From Saccharothrix carnea (GTDB lineage: Bacteria > Actinomycetota > Actinomycetes > Mycobacteriales > Pseudonocardiaceae), in the NCBI RefSeq assembly GCF_003014735.1, contig NZ_PYAX01000011.1, forward strand, positions 62,001-126,000: a stretch of DNA of 64,000 nt, given 5' to 3'. This document shows, in pieces, positions 16,171 through 24,024 of the stretch (positions are counted from its first letter, which is position 1; every line of letters starts with the position of its first letter). The position numbers and the translations under genes were made by a program. The notes beneath the pieces were generated by a model. It was not told where the DNA came from and made no database searches. It saw nothing but the letters and a program-made list of their open reading frames with translations.

Positions 16171-16259
16171 CTAACCGTTGAGAGTCGCTTGACAGGTTAA
16201 CACGAACCTGCTTGCCTGATCGCCGTCACCTAACCGTTCAAATCAATCAGAACGGTTAG
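16171..16259. promoter_or_regulatory. divergent promoter with three TAACCGTT boxes
   Basis: CTAACCGTT (16171-16179 and 16230-16238) and its complement AACGGTTAG (16251-16259) make one direct repeat plus a perfect 9+9 inverted repeat with a 12-base spacer. TTGACA at 16189-16194 can serve as -35 for the hydrolase, with a weak -10 near 16212. AGGTT-N6-AACCT at 16194-16209 is a further palindrome. CGNR binding is inferred. Confidence 0.65.
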
Positions 16260-16281
16260 ATCACCGATCAGGAAGAAGCCG

Positions 16282-17139
16282 ATGACCTCGTACCGGTACG
16301 CCGACATCGACGGGCAGCGCGTGTTCTACCGGGAGGCCGGGCACGCCGACGCCCCGGTCGTGGTGCTGCTGCACGGTTTCCCGACCAGCTCGCACATGTT
16401 CCGCGAGCTGATCCCGCGCCTGGCCGACCGCTACCGCGTGATCGCGCCGGACCACATCGGGTTCGGGCACAGCTCCGCGCCGTCCCCCGACGAGTTCGAC
16501 TACACGTTCGACGCGCTCACCGACATCACCCTCGGCCTGCTGGACCACCTCGGGGTGCGGCGGCACGCGCTGTACATCCAGGACTACGGCGCGCCCATCG
16601 GCCTCAAGATCGCGTCACGCCACCCCGAACGCGTCACCGCGATCGTCACGCAGTCCGGCAACGCCTACACCGAGGGCTTCACCCCGTTCTGGGAGCCGCT
16701 GTTCGCCTACGCCACCAACCCCGGGCCCGACACCGAGCCCGCGGTGCGGGCGCTGCTCACCCTCGACGCCACGCGCCGGCAGTACACCCACGGCGTCAAG
16801 GACCCGAGCCGGATCAGCCCGGACACGTGGGTGCACGACCAGGCCCTGCTCGACCGGCCCGGGAACGCCGAGGTGCAGCTGGCGCTGTTCCGCGACTACC
16901 GCAACAACCTCGACGCGTACCCGGCGTTCCAGCAGTACTTCCGGGACACGCGGGTGCCGCTGCTCGCGGTGTGGGGGCGGCACGACGAGATCTTCGGCCC
17001 GGACGGCGCGCTGGCCTACCGGCGCGACCTACCCGACGCCGAGATCCACCTGCTCGACGCGGGCCACTTCGCGCTGGAGGACCAGCTCGACACCGTCACC
17101 GGGTACCTCCGCGGCTTCCTCGGCCGAGTCCTGGGCTGA
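16282..17139 (+). CDS. alpha/beta hydrolase, epoxide-hydrolase/haloalkane-dehalogenase-like
   Basis: This 285-residue single-domain enzyme has oxyanion-hole motif HGFPTSS (31-37), nucleophile Asp101 in IQDYGAPIG instead of Ser, an acid residue in WGRHDEIFG and the catalytic histidine in DAGHFALE near the C-terminus. An Asp nucleophile indicates epoxide or haloalkane hydrolysis through an ester intermediate. ATG at 16282 follows AGGAAG. It diverges from the CGNR regulator across matching boxes, so it is probably induced by a toxic small molecule that the regulator senses. No signal peptide is present, so it is cytosolic. The substrate is unknown. Confidence 0.87.
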   Translation: MTSYRYADIDGQRVFYREAGHADAPVVVLLHGFPTSSHMFRELIPRLADRYRVIAPDHIGFGHSSAPSPDEFDYTFDALTDITLGLLDHLGVRRHALYIQDYGAPIGLKIASRHPERVTAIVTQSGNAYTEGFTPFWEPLFAYATNPGPDTEPAVRALLTLDATRRQYTHGVKDPSRISPDTWVHDQALLDRPGNAEVQLALFRDYRNNLDAYPAFQQYFRDTRVPLLAVWGRHDEIFGPDGALAYRRDLPDAEIHLLDAGHFALEDQLDTVTGYLRGFLGRVLG

Positions 17140-17287
17140 GCACCCCGAGCGTGTGTTCGGCGGACTTCGCCGGCGACATCTCCGGTCACCGCCACTACGG
17201 TGACGACGGTGCGCTCCGACTCGGCATCACCAGGCTCGCGTTCGACTCCGCGGAGTCGTCGTAGGTCCGATGAGCACGCGTCCGCGC

Positions 17288-17326
17288 CCGCTCCCGGCCA
17301 CCGCCGTTCGCGGCGGTCGGGAGCGG
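17288..17326 (+). terminator. hairpin with TTCG tetraloop
   Basis: CCGCTCCCG (17288-17296) pairs with CGGGAGCGG (17318-17326), then after a 3-base bulge ACCGCCG (17300-17306) pairs with CGGCGGT (17311-17317), closed by a stable TTCG loop. It separates the hydrolase from the sugar operon promoter. Confidence 0.6.
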
Positions 17327-17349
17327 CCGCACCGCTTCCAAAGTGGGCA

Positions 17350-17395
17350 TTGACGTTGGCGCAACGTGCTCGTAGCCTCCCGGAAAGCGCTTTCC
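17350..17395 (+). promoter_or_regulatory. promoter and LacI-type operator of the sugar ABC operon
   Basis: TTGACG (17350-17355) and TAGCCT (17373-17378) are spaced by 17 bases. The perfect palindrome GGAAAGCGCTTTCC (17382-17395) covers the predicted start site, the ideal place for repression. A related palindrome TGGAAGCGCTTCCA lies upstream of the LacI gene at 22707. Confidence 0.75.
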
Positions 17396-17445
17396 ACGCC
17401 GAACCGCGCATCGCGTCTGGAAGCGGTCGAGACCGGAGGATCCGA

Positions 17446-18714
17446 ATGGGTGCACTGAAACGTTTCAGAGTCCTGGCGACGTCGATGGTGGCGCTGCTGG
17501 CTGTCGCCTGTGGCGGCGGCGGTGGCGGCGGTGACGAGACCCAGGCCGGACCCGCCACGCTGCGCTTCTCGTGGTGGGGGAACGCCGAGCGCGCCGAGCT
17601 GATGCAGAAGGCCATCGACCTCTTCCAGAGCAAGAACCCCGAGATCAAGGTGACGCCGAGCTTCCAGGAGTTCGAGGCGTACTGGCAGAAGATGGCCACC
17701 GAGACCGCGGGCGGCAACGCGCCCGACGTGTTGCAGATGGACTTCGCGTACATCCGCGAATACTCCGAGCGCAACGCGCTCTACGACCTGAAGAAGCAGG
17801 AGGGCAAGAACCTCGAGCTCGGGGACCTGCTCACCGGCCTGAAGGGCGCGGGCGAGATCGACGGCAAGCTGTACGGCGTGCCGACCGGCGGCAACACCTG
17901 GGGTTACATCTACGACCCGGCGCTGTTCGCCCAGGCCGGCGTCGAGGAGCCGAAGGAAGGCTGGACCTGGGACGACTACCGCGACGCCATGAAGACGATC
18001 GCGGAGAAGACCGGCGTCTCAGGTGGTGGCAACTACGTCGGCAGCTACTACAACCTGGAGCTGCAACTGCGGCAGGAGGGCGGGCTGCTCTACACCGAGG
18101 ACGGCAAGCTCGGCTTCGACAAGGCGCGGCTGAAGGAGTTCATGGAGGAGGGCAAGGCGCTGGCGGACGGCAAGACCGTGCTGCCGATCGAGAAGGGCGT
18201 GCAGATCAAGCCCGCGTTCGCGCTGGAGCAGAAGCTGGTCGCCGGTGACCTCGGCTGGGACAACTTCATGTCCCGCTACGCCAAGTCCAACCCCGGCCTG
18301 AAGCTGGGTCCCGTGCCGACCGACAAGGCGGGCACGTCCGGCCAGTACCTCAAGCCGTCGATGCTGCTGAGCGTGTCGCAGAAGACCGAGCACCCGGCGG
18401 CGGCGGCCAAGCTGGTGTCGTTCATGGTCAACGACCCGGAGGTCGGCAAGATCTTCGGCGCCAACCGCGGCCTGCCGCCGACGAACGCGCAACGCGCCGC
18501 CGCGCAGCTCGAAGGTCCGCTGGCCGCCGTCGCGGCGTACGAGGACGCGCTGAAGGACAAGTTCGGCAAGACGCCCCCGGCGCCGCCGAAGGGCGCGGGC
18601 ACGCTGGAGCAGGCGTTCATCCGGATCACCGAGGAACTGCAGTACGGCCGCATCACCCCCGACCAGGCCGTCGACCAGTTCTTCACCGAGGCCGAAGAGA
18701 CCCTCGGGTCGTGA
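17446..18714 (+). CDS. sugar ABC transporter substrate-binding lipoprotein
   Basis: This 422-residue extracytoplasmic solute-binding protein of family 1 (MalE-like) has a lipoprotein signal ending LLAVAC (Cys22), followed by a Gly-rich linker. SFQEFEAYWQKMATETAGG, APDVLQMDFAYIREYSERN and YGVPTGGNTWGYIYD are typical. It delivers a mono- or oligosaccharide to the two permeases encoded next. ATG 17446 has GGAGGA 6 bases upstream. The stop overlaps the first permease start (GTGA). No ATPase gene is in the operon, so it probably uses a shared MsiK-type ATPase, as is usual in actinomycetes. The operator in its promoter suggests sugar induction. Confidence 0.93.
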   Translation: MGALKRFRVLATSMVALLAVACGGGGGGGDETQAGPATLRFSWWGNAERAELMQKAIDLFQSKNPEIKVTPSFQEFEAYWQKMATETAGGNAPDVLQMDFAYIREYSERNALYDLKKQEGKNLELGDLLTGLKGAGEIDGKLYGVPTGGNTWGYIYDPALFAQAGVEEPKEGWTWDDYRDAMKTIAEKTGVSGGGNYVGSYYNLELQLRQEGGLLYTEDGKLGFDKARLKEFMEEGKALADGKTVLPIEKGVQIKPAFALEQKLVAGDLGWDNFMSRYAKSNPGLKLGPVPTDKAGTSGQYLKPSMLLSVSQKTEHPAAAAKLVSFMVNDPEVGKIFGANRGLPPTNAQRAAAQLEGPLAAVAAYEDALKDKFGKTPPAPPKGAGTLEQAFIRITEELQYGRITPDQAVDQFFTEAEETLGS

Positions 18715-19682
18715 GCCGGGCGACGATCGCGCCGGACCGGCGCGCCGAGGTCGCCCCGGCCGGGCGGACGGGTCCGCGCGAGCGGGCCCGCCTGTCCGGT
18801 GACGGACTGGCGGGCTACCTGTTCCTGTCACCGTGGATCATCGGGATCGTCCTGCTGACCCTCGGGCCGATGGTGACCTCGCTCTACCTCTCGTTCACCG
18901 ACTACGACCTGTTCAACGCGCCGACGTGGATCGGGCTGGAGAACTACCAGCGGATGTTCACCGACGCGCGGTGGTTGCGCTCGGTCCAGGTCACCGCGAT
19001 CTACGTGGCGCTGGCCGTGCCGATCAAGCTGGCCGCCGCCCTGGCCGTGGCGATGCTGCTCAACAGCAAGCGCGCGGGCCAGGGGTTCTACCGGGCGGCG
19101 TTCTACGGGCCGTCGCTGATCGGCGGCAGCGTCGGCGTGGCGATCGTGTGGAAGATGATGTTCAGCGACGACTCGGTCGTCGACCAGGTGCTGCTCAAGT
19201 TCGGCATCGACACCGGCGGTTGGGCGGGCAACCCGGACTTCTCGCTGATGATGCTGGTGCTGCTGGCGACGTGGCAGCTCGGCGCGCCGATGGTGATCTT
19301 CCTGGCCGGGCTCAAGCAGGTGCCGCGGGAGCTGTACGAGGCGGCCGAGGTCGACGGCGCGGGCCGCGCGCGGCGGTTCTGGTCGATCACGCTGCCGATG
19401 ATCTCGCCGGTGCTGTTCTTCAACCTGCTGCTGGAGACGATCAACGCGTTCCAGGTGTTCACGTCGGCGTACGTGGTGGGCGGGCCGAACGGGCAGCCGG
19501 CAGGCAGCACGCTGTTCTACACCATCTACCTGTTCGACCGGGGTTTCGGTGACTACCGCATGGGTTACGCGTCGGCGATGGCGTGGATGCTGCTGCTCGG
19601 CGTCGGCCTGGTCACCGTGTTCCTGTTCCGCACCGCACGGGGGTGGGTCTTCTACTCCGGGGACTCGGGGGACAAGCGATGA
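18711..19682 (+). CDS. sugar ABC transporter permease (MalF type)
   Basis: This 323-residue protein has six membrane helices, starting LSGDGLAGYLFLSPWIIGIV. The EAA-type loop ELYEAAEVDGAGRARRFWSI (about 213-232) contacts the ATPase. It forms the transmembrane channel with the MalG-type partner. GTG at 18711 overlaps the stop of the binding-protein gene, and its own stop overlaps the next start (ATGA), so the three subunits are translationally coupled. Confidence 0.93.
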   Translation: MSRATIAPDRRAEVAPAGRTGPRERARLSGDGLAGYLFLSPWIIGIVLLTLGPMVTSLYLSFTDYDLFNAPTWIGLENYQRMFTDARWLRSVQVTAIYVALAVPIKLAAALAVAMLLNSKRAGQGFYRAAFYGPSLIGGSVGVAIVWKMMFSDDSVVDQVLLKFGIDTGGWAGNPDFSLMMLVLLATWQLGAPMVIFLAGLKQVPRELYEAAEVDGAGRARRFWSITLPMISPVLFFNLLLETINAFQVFTSAYVVGGPNGQPAGSTLFYTIYLFDRGFGDYRMGYASAMAWMLLLGVGLVTVFLFRTARGWVFYSGDSGDKR

Positions 19683-20515
19683 CGCTGACGTTGAGGCGGG
19701 TGGCGTGGCACGTCGGCGTGCTGGCGCTGCTCGCGATCGTGCTGTACCCGATCGTGTGGGTGGCGGCGGCGACGTTCAAGCCGTCCGAGGCGATCGTCGG
19801 CAGCCTGCAGCTGTTGCCGACCGATCCGACGTTCGCGAACTACGAGCGGGTGTTCGAGGGTGTCGTCGGCGTCGGGGTCGGCCGGTTCTTCTGGAACTCG
19901 GCCGTGCTGGCGGTGTTGTCGGTGGTCGGCACGGTCGCGTCGTCGGCGTTGGCGGGGTACGCGTTCGCCCGGCTGCGGTTCCGGGGGCGGACGGCGCTGT
20001 TCGCGATCATGATCGCGACGCTGCTGCTGCCGTTCCACGTGCTGATCATCCCGCAGTACGTGGTGTTCCAGAACCTGGACCTGATCGACACCTACGTGCC
20101 GTTGCTGGCGGGCAAGTTCCTGGCGTCGGAGGCGTTCTTCGTGTTCCTGATCGTGCAGTTCATCCGGCAGCTGCCGCGTGAGCTGGACGAGTCCGCGAAG
20201 ATCGACGGCGCGGGGCACTGGACGGTGTTCTGGCACATCATCGTGCCGCTGTGCAGGCCGGCGCTCATCACCACGGCGATCTTCACGTTCATCTGGAGCT
20301 GGAACGACTTCTTCGGGCCGTTGATCTACCTGAGCACACCGGACAAGTACCCGTTGCCGTTGGCGCTGCAGTTGTTCATCGACGAGTCGACGGGGTCGGA
20401 CTTCGGTGCGCTGATGGCGATGTCGATGCTGGCGCTGGTGCCGGTGATCCTGTTCTTCCTGTTCTTCCAGCGGTTCCTGGTGGAGGGCGTGTCGACGTCG
20501 GGGTTGAAGGGGTGA
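19679..20515 (+). CDS. sugar ABC transporter permease (MalG type)
   Basis: This 278-residue protein has six membrane helices. It has the usual MalG beginning (helix, then PIVWVAAATFKPSEAI) and the EAA loop ELDESAKIDGAGHWTVFWHI. ATG at 19679 overlaps the stop of the MalF-type gene. The upstream in-frame extension to 19583 lies inside that gene and is rejected. It completes the importer pore with the 18711 protein. Confidence 0.93.
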   Translation: MTLTLRRVAWHVGVLALLAIVLYPIVWVAAATFKPSEAIVGSLQLLPTDPTFANYERVFEGVVGVGVGRFFWNSAVLAVLSVVGTVASSALAGYAFARLRFRGRTALFAIMIATLLLPFHVLIIPQYVVFQNLDLIDTYVPLLAGKFLASEAFFVFLIVQFIRQLPRELDESAKIDGAGHWTVFWHIIVPLCRPALITTAIFTFIWSWNDFFGPLIYLSTPDKYPLPLALQLFIDESTGSDFGALMAMSMLALVPVILFFLFFQRFLVEGVSTSGLKG

Positions 20516-20519
20516 GGTC

Positions 20520-21101
20520 GTGAAGCGGTTCGCAGCGGGGTTCGCGCTGTTCGGCGAGTGCCTGACGGCGGGGTTGCTGGTGCTGCTGGCGGCCCTGCCG
20601 GTGGTGACGTTGGTGCCTGCGCTGGCGGCGGGGTGCGCGCACATCAAGGCCCACGTGGACGGGGAGACCACTTCGGTGCGGGCGTTCTTCGAGCGGGTGC
20701 GGGTCGCGTTGCCCGGTGGGTGGGCGGTGTCGCTCGGGGTGGTCGTCGGGTTCGCGGTGCTGGTGGTGGACGTCGTGTTCTTGCGGACGCGGGTCGCCGG
20801 TGGCGGGTTCGTGGCGGTCGTGTGCGGGGTGGCGGCGGTGGGGGTGGCCGTGGTCGTGCTGCGGGTGGCGGCGCTGTGGGCGCCGGGCACGCGGTGGCCG
20901 TCCGTCCTGCGTGACGCTTCCCGCCGTTCGGCCGCGGACTTCACCGGCTCCCTGCTCCTGGTCATGTCCCTCGCCGTACTGCTGATCGTGACCTGGCAAC
21001 TCCCACCGCTCGTCGTGCCGATGCTCGGCTGCGTCCTGATGGCCGCCGTAGCAGTCGACCGCCGCCACCTGACAGTCGCCCACCAACCCCAACCGCGCTA
21101 A
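20520..21101 (+). CDS. DUF624/YesL-like membrane protein
   Basis: This 193-residue protein has about five hydrophobic helices, with an N-terminal helix pair LTAGLLVLLAALPVVTLVPA and the small-residue loop GCAHIKAHVDGE typical of DUF624 (YesL). Members often accompany sugar ABC importers, but the molecular role is unknown. GTG at 20520 is 4 bases after the MalG stop, so it is the last gene of the importer operon. No clear terminator directly follows; the next 600 bases are repeat- and G-rich. Confidence 0.75.
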   Translation: MKRFAAGFALFGECLTAGLLVLLAALPVVTLVPALAAGCAHIKAHVDGETTSVRAFFERVRVALPGGWAVSLGVVVGFAVLVVDVVFLRTRVAGGGFVAVVCGVAAVGVAVVVLRVAALWAPGTRWPSVLRDASRRSAADFTGSLLLVMSLAVLLIVTWQLPPLVVPMLGCVLMAAVAVDRRHLTVAHQPQPR

Positions 21102-21365
21102 CCTGCCCTGACCAGCATTTATCCCTCCGAGCACCTCCACGAACGGGTGAACCTGAACCCAACTAGAACCGATAACATCGTTTCCAATCCCCTGAAACGT
21201 CGGTTGAAACAACGAGGCCGGCAACCAACCCCCGCCCCGGGCTCCCCGCCGCCCGCGCAATAAGTGGAAGCTGGACGCCGGACTCGACGAGCGCCAGGGC
21301 CGTGGGATGTGGACACCTGCGAGCCGCCGGCCAGGCGACCGCAGCGGGCTGGGAGTCGGCGGGCC

Positions 21366-21435
21366 GGATGTCGGCGCGGTGGATGTCAGTGCGGTGGATG
21401 TCGGCGCGGTGGATGTCGGCGCGGTGGATGTCGGC
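21366..21435. repeat. 15-bp tandem repeat, nearly five copies
   Basis: The unit GGATGTCGGCGCGGT occurs at 21366, 21381 (two changes), 21396 and 21411, then a partial copy at 21426; a degenerate copy precedes at 21351. Copy-number variation between strains is likely. Confidence 0.85.
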
Positions 21436-21578
21436 GGACCCGCTGGGCACTCGCCCGGAATCAGCAGCGGTGCGCTGTGCGATCGCGGCCAATGGAGGAA
21501 GCGCGGATCCGGTCGGTGGTGGAGCAGTGGTGGCGTCAGCGGATGCGGAGGACCCGCCGGTTCGGTCGGAGGCTGGCC

Positions 21579-21705
21579 GGCGGCGGGCGGGGGGCGGGCG
21601 GGGGGCGGGCGGCGAGCGCCGGTAGCGGTGGGGGTGGGCGAGCTGGGCGGTGGGGGGCTGGGGTGTTGCAGGAGTGGTGGTGGCGGGGGGTAGGGGGTGG
21701 AGTGG
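21579..21705 (+). other. G-run-rich tract, potential G-quadruplex
   Basis: The + strand has many runs of three to six G (for example GGCGGGCGGGGGGCGGGC around 21580-21598) over about 125 bases downstream of the leftward LacI gene. It is on the C-rich side of the LacI transcript. Confidence 0.6.
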
Positions 21706-22707
21706 TCAGGTGGTGGCGCGCACGATCAGGGTGGAGGGGTGGAGGGTTAGTGGGGGTGCGGTTTGGCGGTCCAGCAGGGTGGTGGCGGCGGCGGTGGTGA
21801 TTGATTCGATCGGGTTGGTGGTGGTGGTCAGGGGTGGGTGGCTCAGGGTGGCGTAGGGGAGGTCGTCGAAGCCGGCGATGGCGATGTCGCCCGGCACGTT
21901 GACGCCGGAGGTTCGGAGGGCGTCGAGGGCACCCAAGGCGGAGAGGTCACCCAGGGCGAAGATGGCGTCCGTGTCGGGCCAGCGGGTCAGGATTTCGGTG
22001 GCGGCGTGGTGGCCTCGGGTGGCGGTGAAGTCGCCCGGGATCAGGCGGGGTGGGGTGCCGGCGGCTTCGGTTGCGCGCTGGTAAGCGGTCAGTGCTCTTC
22101 TGGTGCACGGGAGCCAGGCGGGGCCGGTGATCATGGCGATTCGGCGGCGGCCCGTGACAAGCAGGTGTTCGAGGACGTTGGTGGTGCCGGTGGCGTTGTC
22201 CACGTCGAACGACGGCACGATGCGGGAGCCGATGCCGATCGCGGCGACCCGGCCGCGGGCGGAGCGGGGGACGGTGGCCAGGGCCGGTTCGGTCGGGTTG
22301 ACCAGGATGATGCCGCCAACGTCACGGCTCTCGGTCAGCCTGCCCAGTTCGGCGGGGTCGTGCAGCGGCAGCCAGTGCAGGGACACGCCGACTTCGCGGG
22401 ACGCCGCGACCGATGCGGTGGCGGCGGTGACGCGGGCGACGTAAGGGTCGTTGAGCACGTGCGCGGTGTGGCCGCCGACGACGACGGCGATGCGCGTACC
22501 GGTGCGGGTCGCGAGGGCCCGCGCGGCGGGGTTCGGGGTGTAGCCCAGCTCGCTGGCGGCCGCGGCGACGCGGAGGCGGGTGGAGTCGGAGGCCGAACCG
22601 CGGGGGCTCAAGGCGCGGGACGCGGTCGCCATCGACACGCCGGCTCGACGCGCCACGTCCGCCAAGGTCGCCGTCGATCCACGCACCCCACGCCGCTGCC
22701 TGACCAC
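21706..22707 (-). CDS. LacI-family transcriptional regulator of the sugar importer/MFS locus
   Basis: This 333-residue LacI protein has an N-terminal HTH (ATLADVARRAGVSMATASRAL) with a hinge helix (GYTPNPAARALATRTG). A periplasmic-binding-like core follows (IAVVVGGHTAHVLNDPYVAR; GGIILVNPTE; IAMITGPAWLP; IFALGDLSALGALDALR) and ends GFDDLPYATLSHPPLTTTTNP. The GTG at 22707 is the first start matching family length; the same frame stays open into the MFS gene on the other strand, which is not real. The palindrome at 22761-22774 lies 53 bases upstream and resembles the importer operator at 17382-17395. I infer autoregulation and repression of the importer and MFS genes. Confidence 0.9.
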   Translation of the reverse strand: MVRQRRGVRGSTATLADVARRAGVSMATASRALSPRGSASDSTRLRVAAAASELGYTPNPAARALATRTGTRIAVVVGGHTAHVLNDPYVARVTAATASVAASREVGVSLHWLPLHDPAELGRLTESRDVGGIILVNPTEPALATVPRSARGRVAAIGIGSRIVPSFDVDNATGTTNVLEHLLVTGRRRIAMITGPAWLPCTRRALTAYQRATEAAGTPPRLIPGDFTATRGHHAATEILTRWPDTDAIFALGDLSALGALDALRTSGVNVPGDIAIAGFDDLPYATLSHPPLTTTTNPIESITTAAATTLLDRQTAPPLTLHPSTLIVRATT

Positions 22708-22760
22708 GGCGGTCAGTGTGCCAGTCCGGAAGGCCGCGCCCGAAAGAACGGGCCTTGCGG

Positions 22761-22774
22761 TGGAAGCGCTTCCA
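22761..22774. promoter_or_regulatory. LacI operator between lacI-type and MFS genes
   Basis: TGGAAGCGCTTCCA is a perfect 14-bp palindrome with a central GCGC in the divergent intergenic space. It shares AAGCGCTT with the site at 17382-17395, pointing to one regulator. Confidence 0.7.
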
Positions 22775-22818
22775 TGGGTGGGGTCACCGATGACGTCGGA
22801 GAGTGGGGGTGACCGGGG

Positions 22819-24024
22819 ATGTCGACCGCGGAGGCGAGGCCGGTTCGCGGCACGGCGGCAGGGGTCGCGGTGACCTTCGGGCTGAACGGGGTCGCGGTGG
22901 CGTCCTGGTTCGCCCGCGTCCCCGCCGCCCGGGACGCGTTGCAGCTCGGCGCGGGCGCCCTGGGCCTGCTGCTGCTGGCCATGTCGGCCGGTGCGACGTT
23001 GGCGATGCTCACCGCCGGTGAGGTGACCCACCGGCTCGGACCGCGGCGGACGGTGTGCGTGGCCACCACCGGGGTCGCGGGTGGGCTGGTGGTCGCGGGC
23101 GCGGCGATCGGCGTCTGGCCGTCGGCGACCGCGGCCGGGATCGGGTTGTTCCTCCTCGGGTACGGGTCGGGCACCTGCAACGTCGCCATGAACGTCGAGG
23201 CGGCGGCCGTCGAACGGGTCGTCGGTCGGACGGTCATGCCGCGCTTCCACGCGGTGTGGAGCTTGGGCACGGTGGTCGCCGCCGGGTTGGCGGCCGCGAC
23301 GGCGTCGGCGGACGTGCCGGTGGCGGCGCACTTGGCGGTCGTCGCCGCGATCACCCTGGCCGGCACGGTCCTCGCCGCACGGACCTTCCGGTACGGCGGC
23401 GCGCACCAGGCCGGGGCGAAGAGCGGTGTGCTGGCGGCCTGGCGGGAACCCCGGACGTTGCTGATCGGGTTCCTGGTCCTGGTGCTGGCGTTCACCGAGG
23501 GCACCGCGAACGACTGGCTCGCGGTGGCGTTCGTGGACGGGTACGCGTTCGGGCCCGCGGCGGGCGCGGTGGTGTTCGGCGTGTTCGTGACCACGATGAC
23601 GCTCGGCCGGCTCCTGGGCACGGTGGCGCTCGACCGCTGGGGACGGGTGCCGGTGCTGGTCGGCACGATGCTGTTGGCGATCGCCGGTGTGGTGTTGGCG
23701 GTGCTGGGCCGTGAGCCGGCGGTGGCGGTGGGCGGGGTGGCGCTGTGGGGCCTGGGCACGGCGCTCGGCTTCCCGGTCGGCCTGAGCGCGGCGGCGGACG
23801 AGGAGAGCCGTGCGGCGGCACGGGTCAGCGTGGTCGCGGTGATCGGGTACACCGCGTTCCTGGCCGGTCCGCCGGTGGTCGGCTTCCTCGGCGACCAGGT
23901 CGGCGTCCTGCGTGCCCTGCTGGTGGTGCCGCTGCTGCTCGTCCCCGCCCTCGCCCTGGTGCCGACCCTCCGTCCTATTCGGTCCGCAACGCCGTCGCCG
24001 TCGACGTCCTCGCCGCCCAGGTAG
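22819..24024 (+). CDS. MFS transporter
   Basis: This 401-residue protein has about twelve membrane helices. The N-terminal half has FGLNGVAVASWFARVPAARD and the helix 2-3 loop HRLGPRRT; the second half repeats the pattern with DRWGRVPVLVGTMLL. It resembles the YbjJ/fucose-permease-like branch of the major facilitator superfamily. The control region shared with the LacI gene suggests it moves a sugar or derivative, import or export unknown. ATG 22819 follows a G-rich ribosome site. The 3' end overlaps the convergent ABC permease gene by 50 bases. Confidence 0.87.
   Translation: MSTAEARPVRGTAAGVAVTFGLNGVAVASWFARVPAARDALQLGAGALGLLLLAMSAGATLAMLTAGEVTHRLGPRRTVCVATTGVAGGLVVAGAAIGVWPSATAAGIGLFLLGYGSGTCNVAMNVEAAAVERVVGRTVMPRFHAVWSLGTVVAAGLAAATASADVPVAAHLAVVAAITLAGTVLAARTFRYGGAHQAGAKSGVLAAWREPRTLLIGFLVLVLAFTEGTANDWLAVAFVDGYAFGPAAGAVVFGVFVTTMTLGRLLGTVALDRWGRVPVLVGTMLLAIAGVVLAVLGREPAVAVGGVALWGLGTALGFPVGLSAAADEESRAAARVSVVAVIGYTAFLAGPPVVGFLGDQVGVLRALLVVPLLLVPALALVPTLRPIRSATPSPSTSSPPR

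Larger units (their letters stand above)
17140..17445. other. intergenic region before the sugar ABC operon
   Basis: This stretch holds the hairpin at 17288-17326, the promoter and operator at 17350-17395 and the leader of the sugar-binding protein gene (GGAGGA before ATG 17446). An open frame from 17200 runs through it in phase with that gene but lacks coding quality. Confidence 0.6.
21102..21705. other. 600-base region with inverted repeat, minisatellite and G-rich tract
   Basis: No gene is supported. CGTTTC-N9-GAAACG at 21179-21199 is an inverted repeat. A 15-bp minisatellite lies at 21366-21435, and a G-run-rich tract fills 21579-21705 up to the end of the LacI gene. Open frames here are repeat-driven. 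Confidence 0.6.

Noticed and set aside
21163..21492. Minus-strand ORF with six ADIHR-like repeats, a possible pentapeptide-repeat protein
   Set aside because: The repeat comes from a DNA minisatellite open in several frames; too few coils and no conserved flanks.
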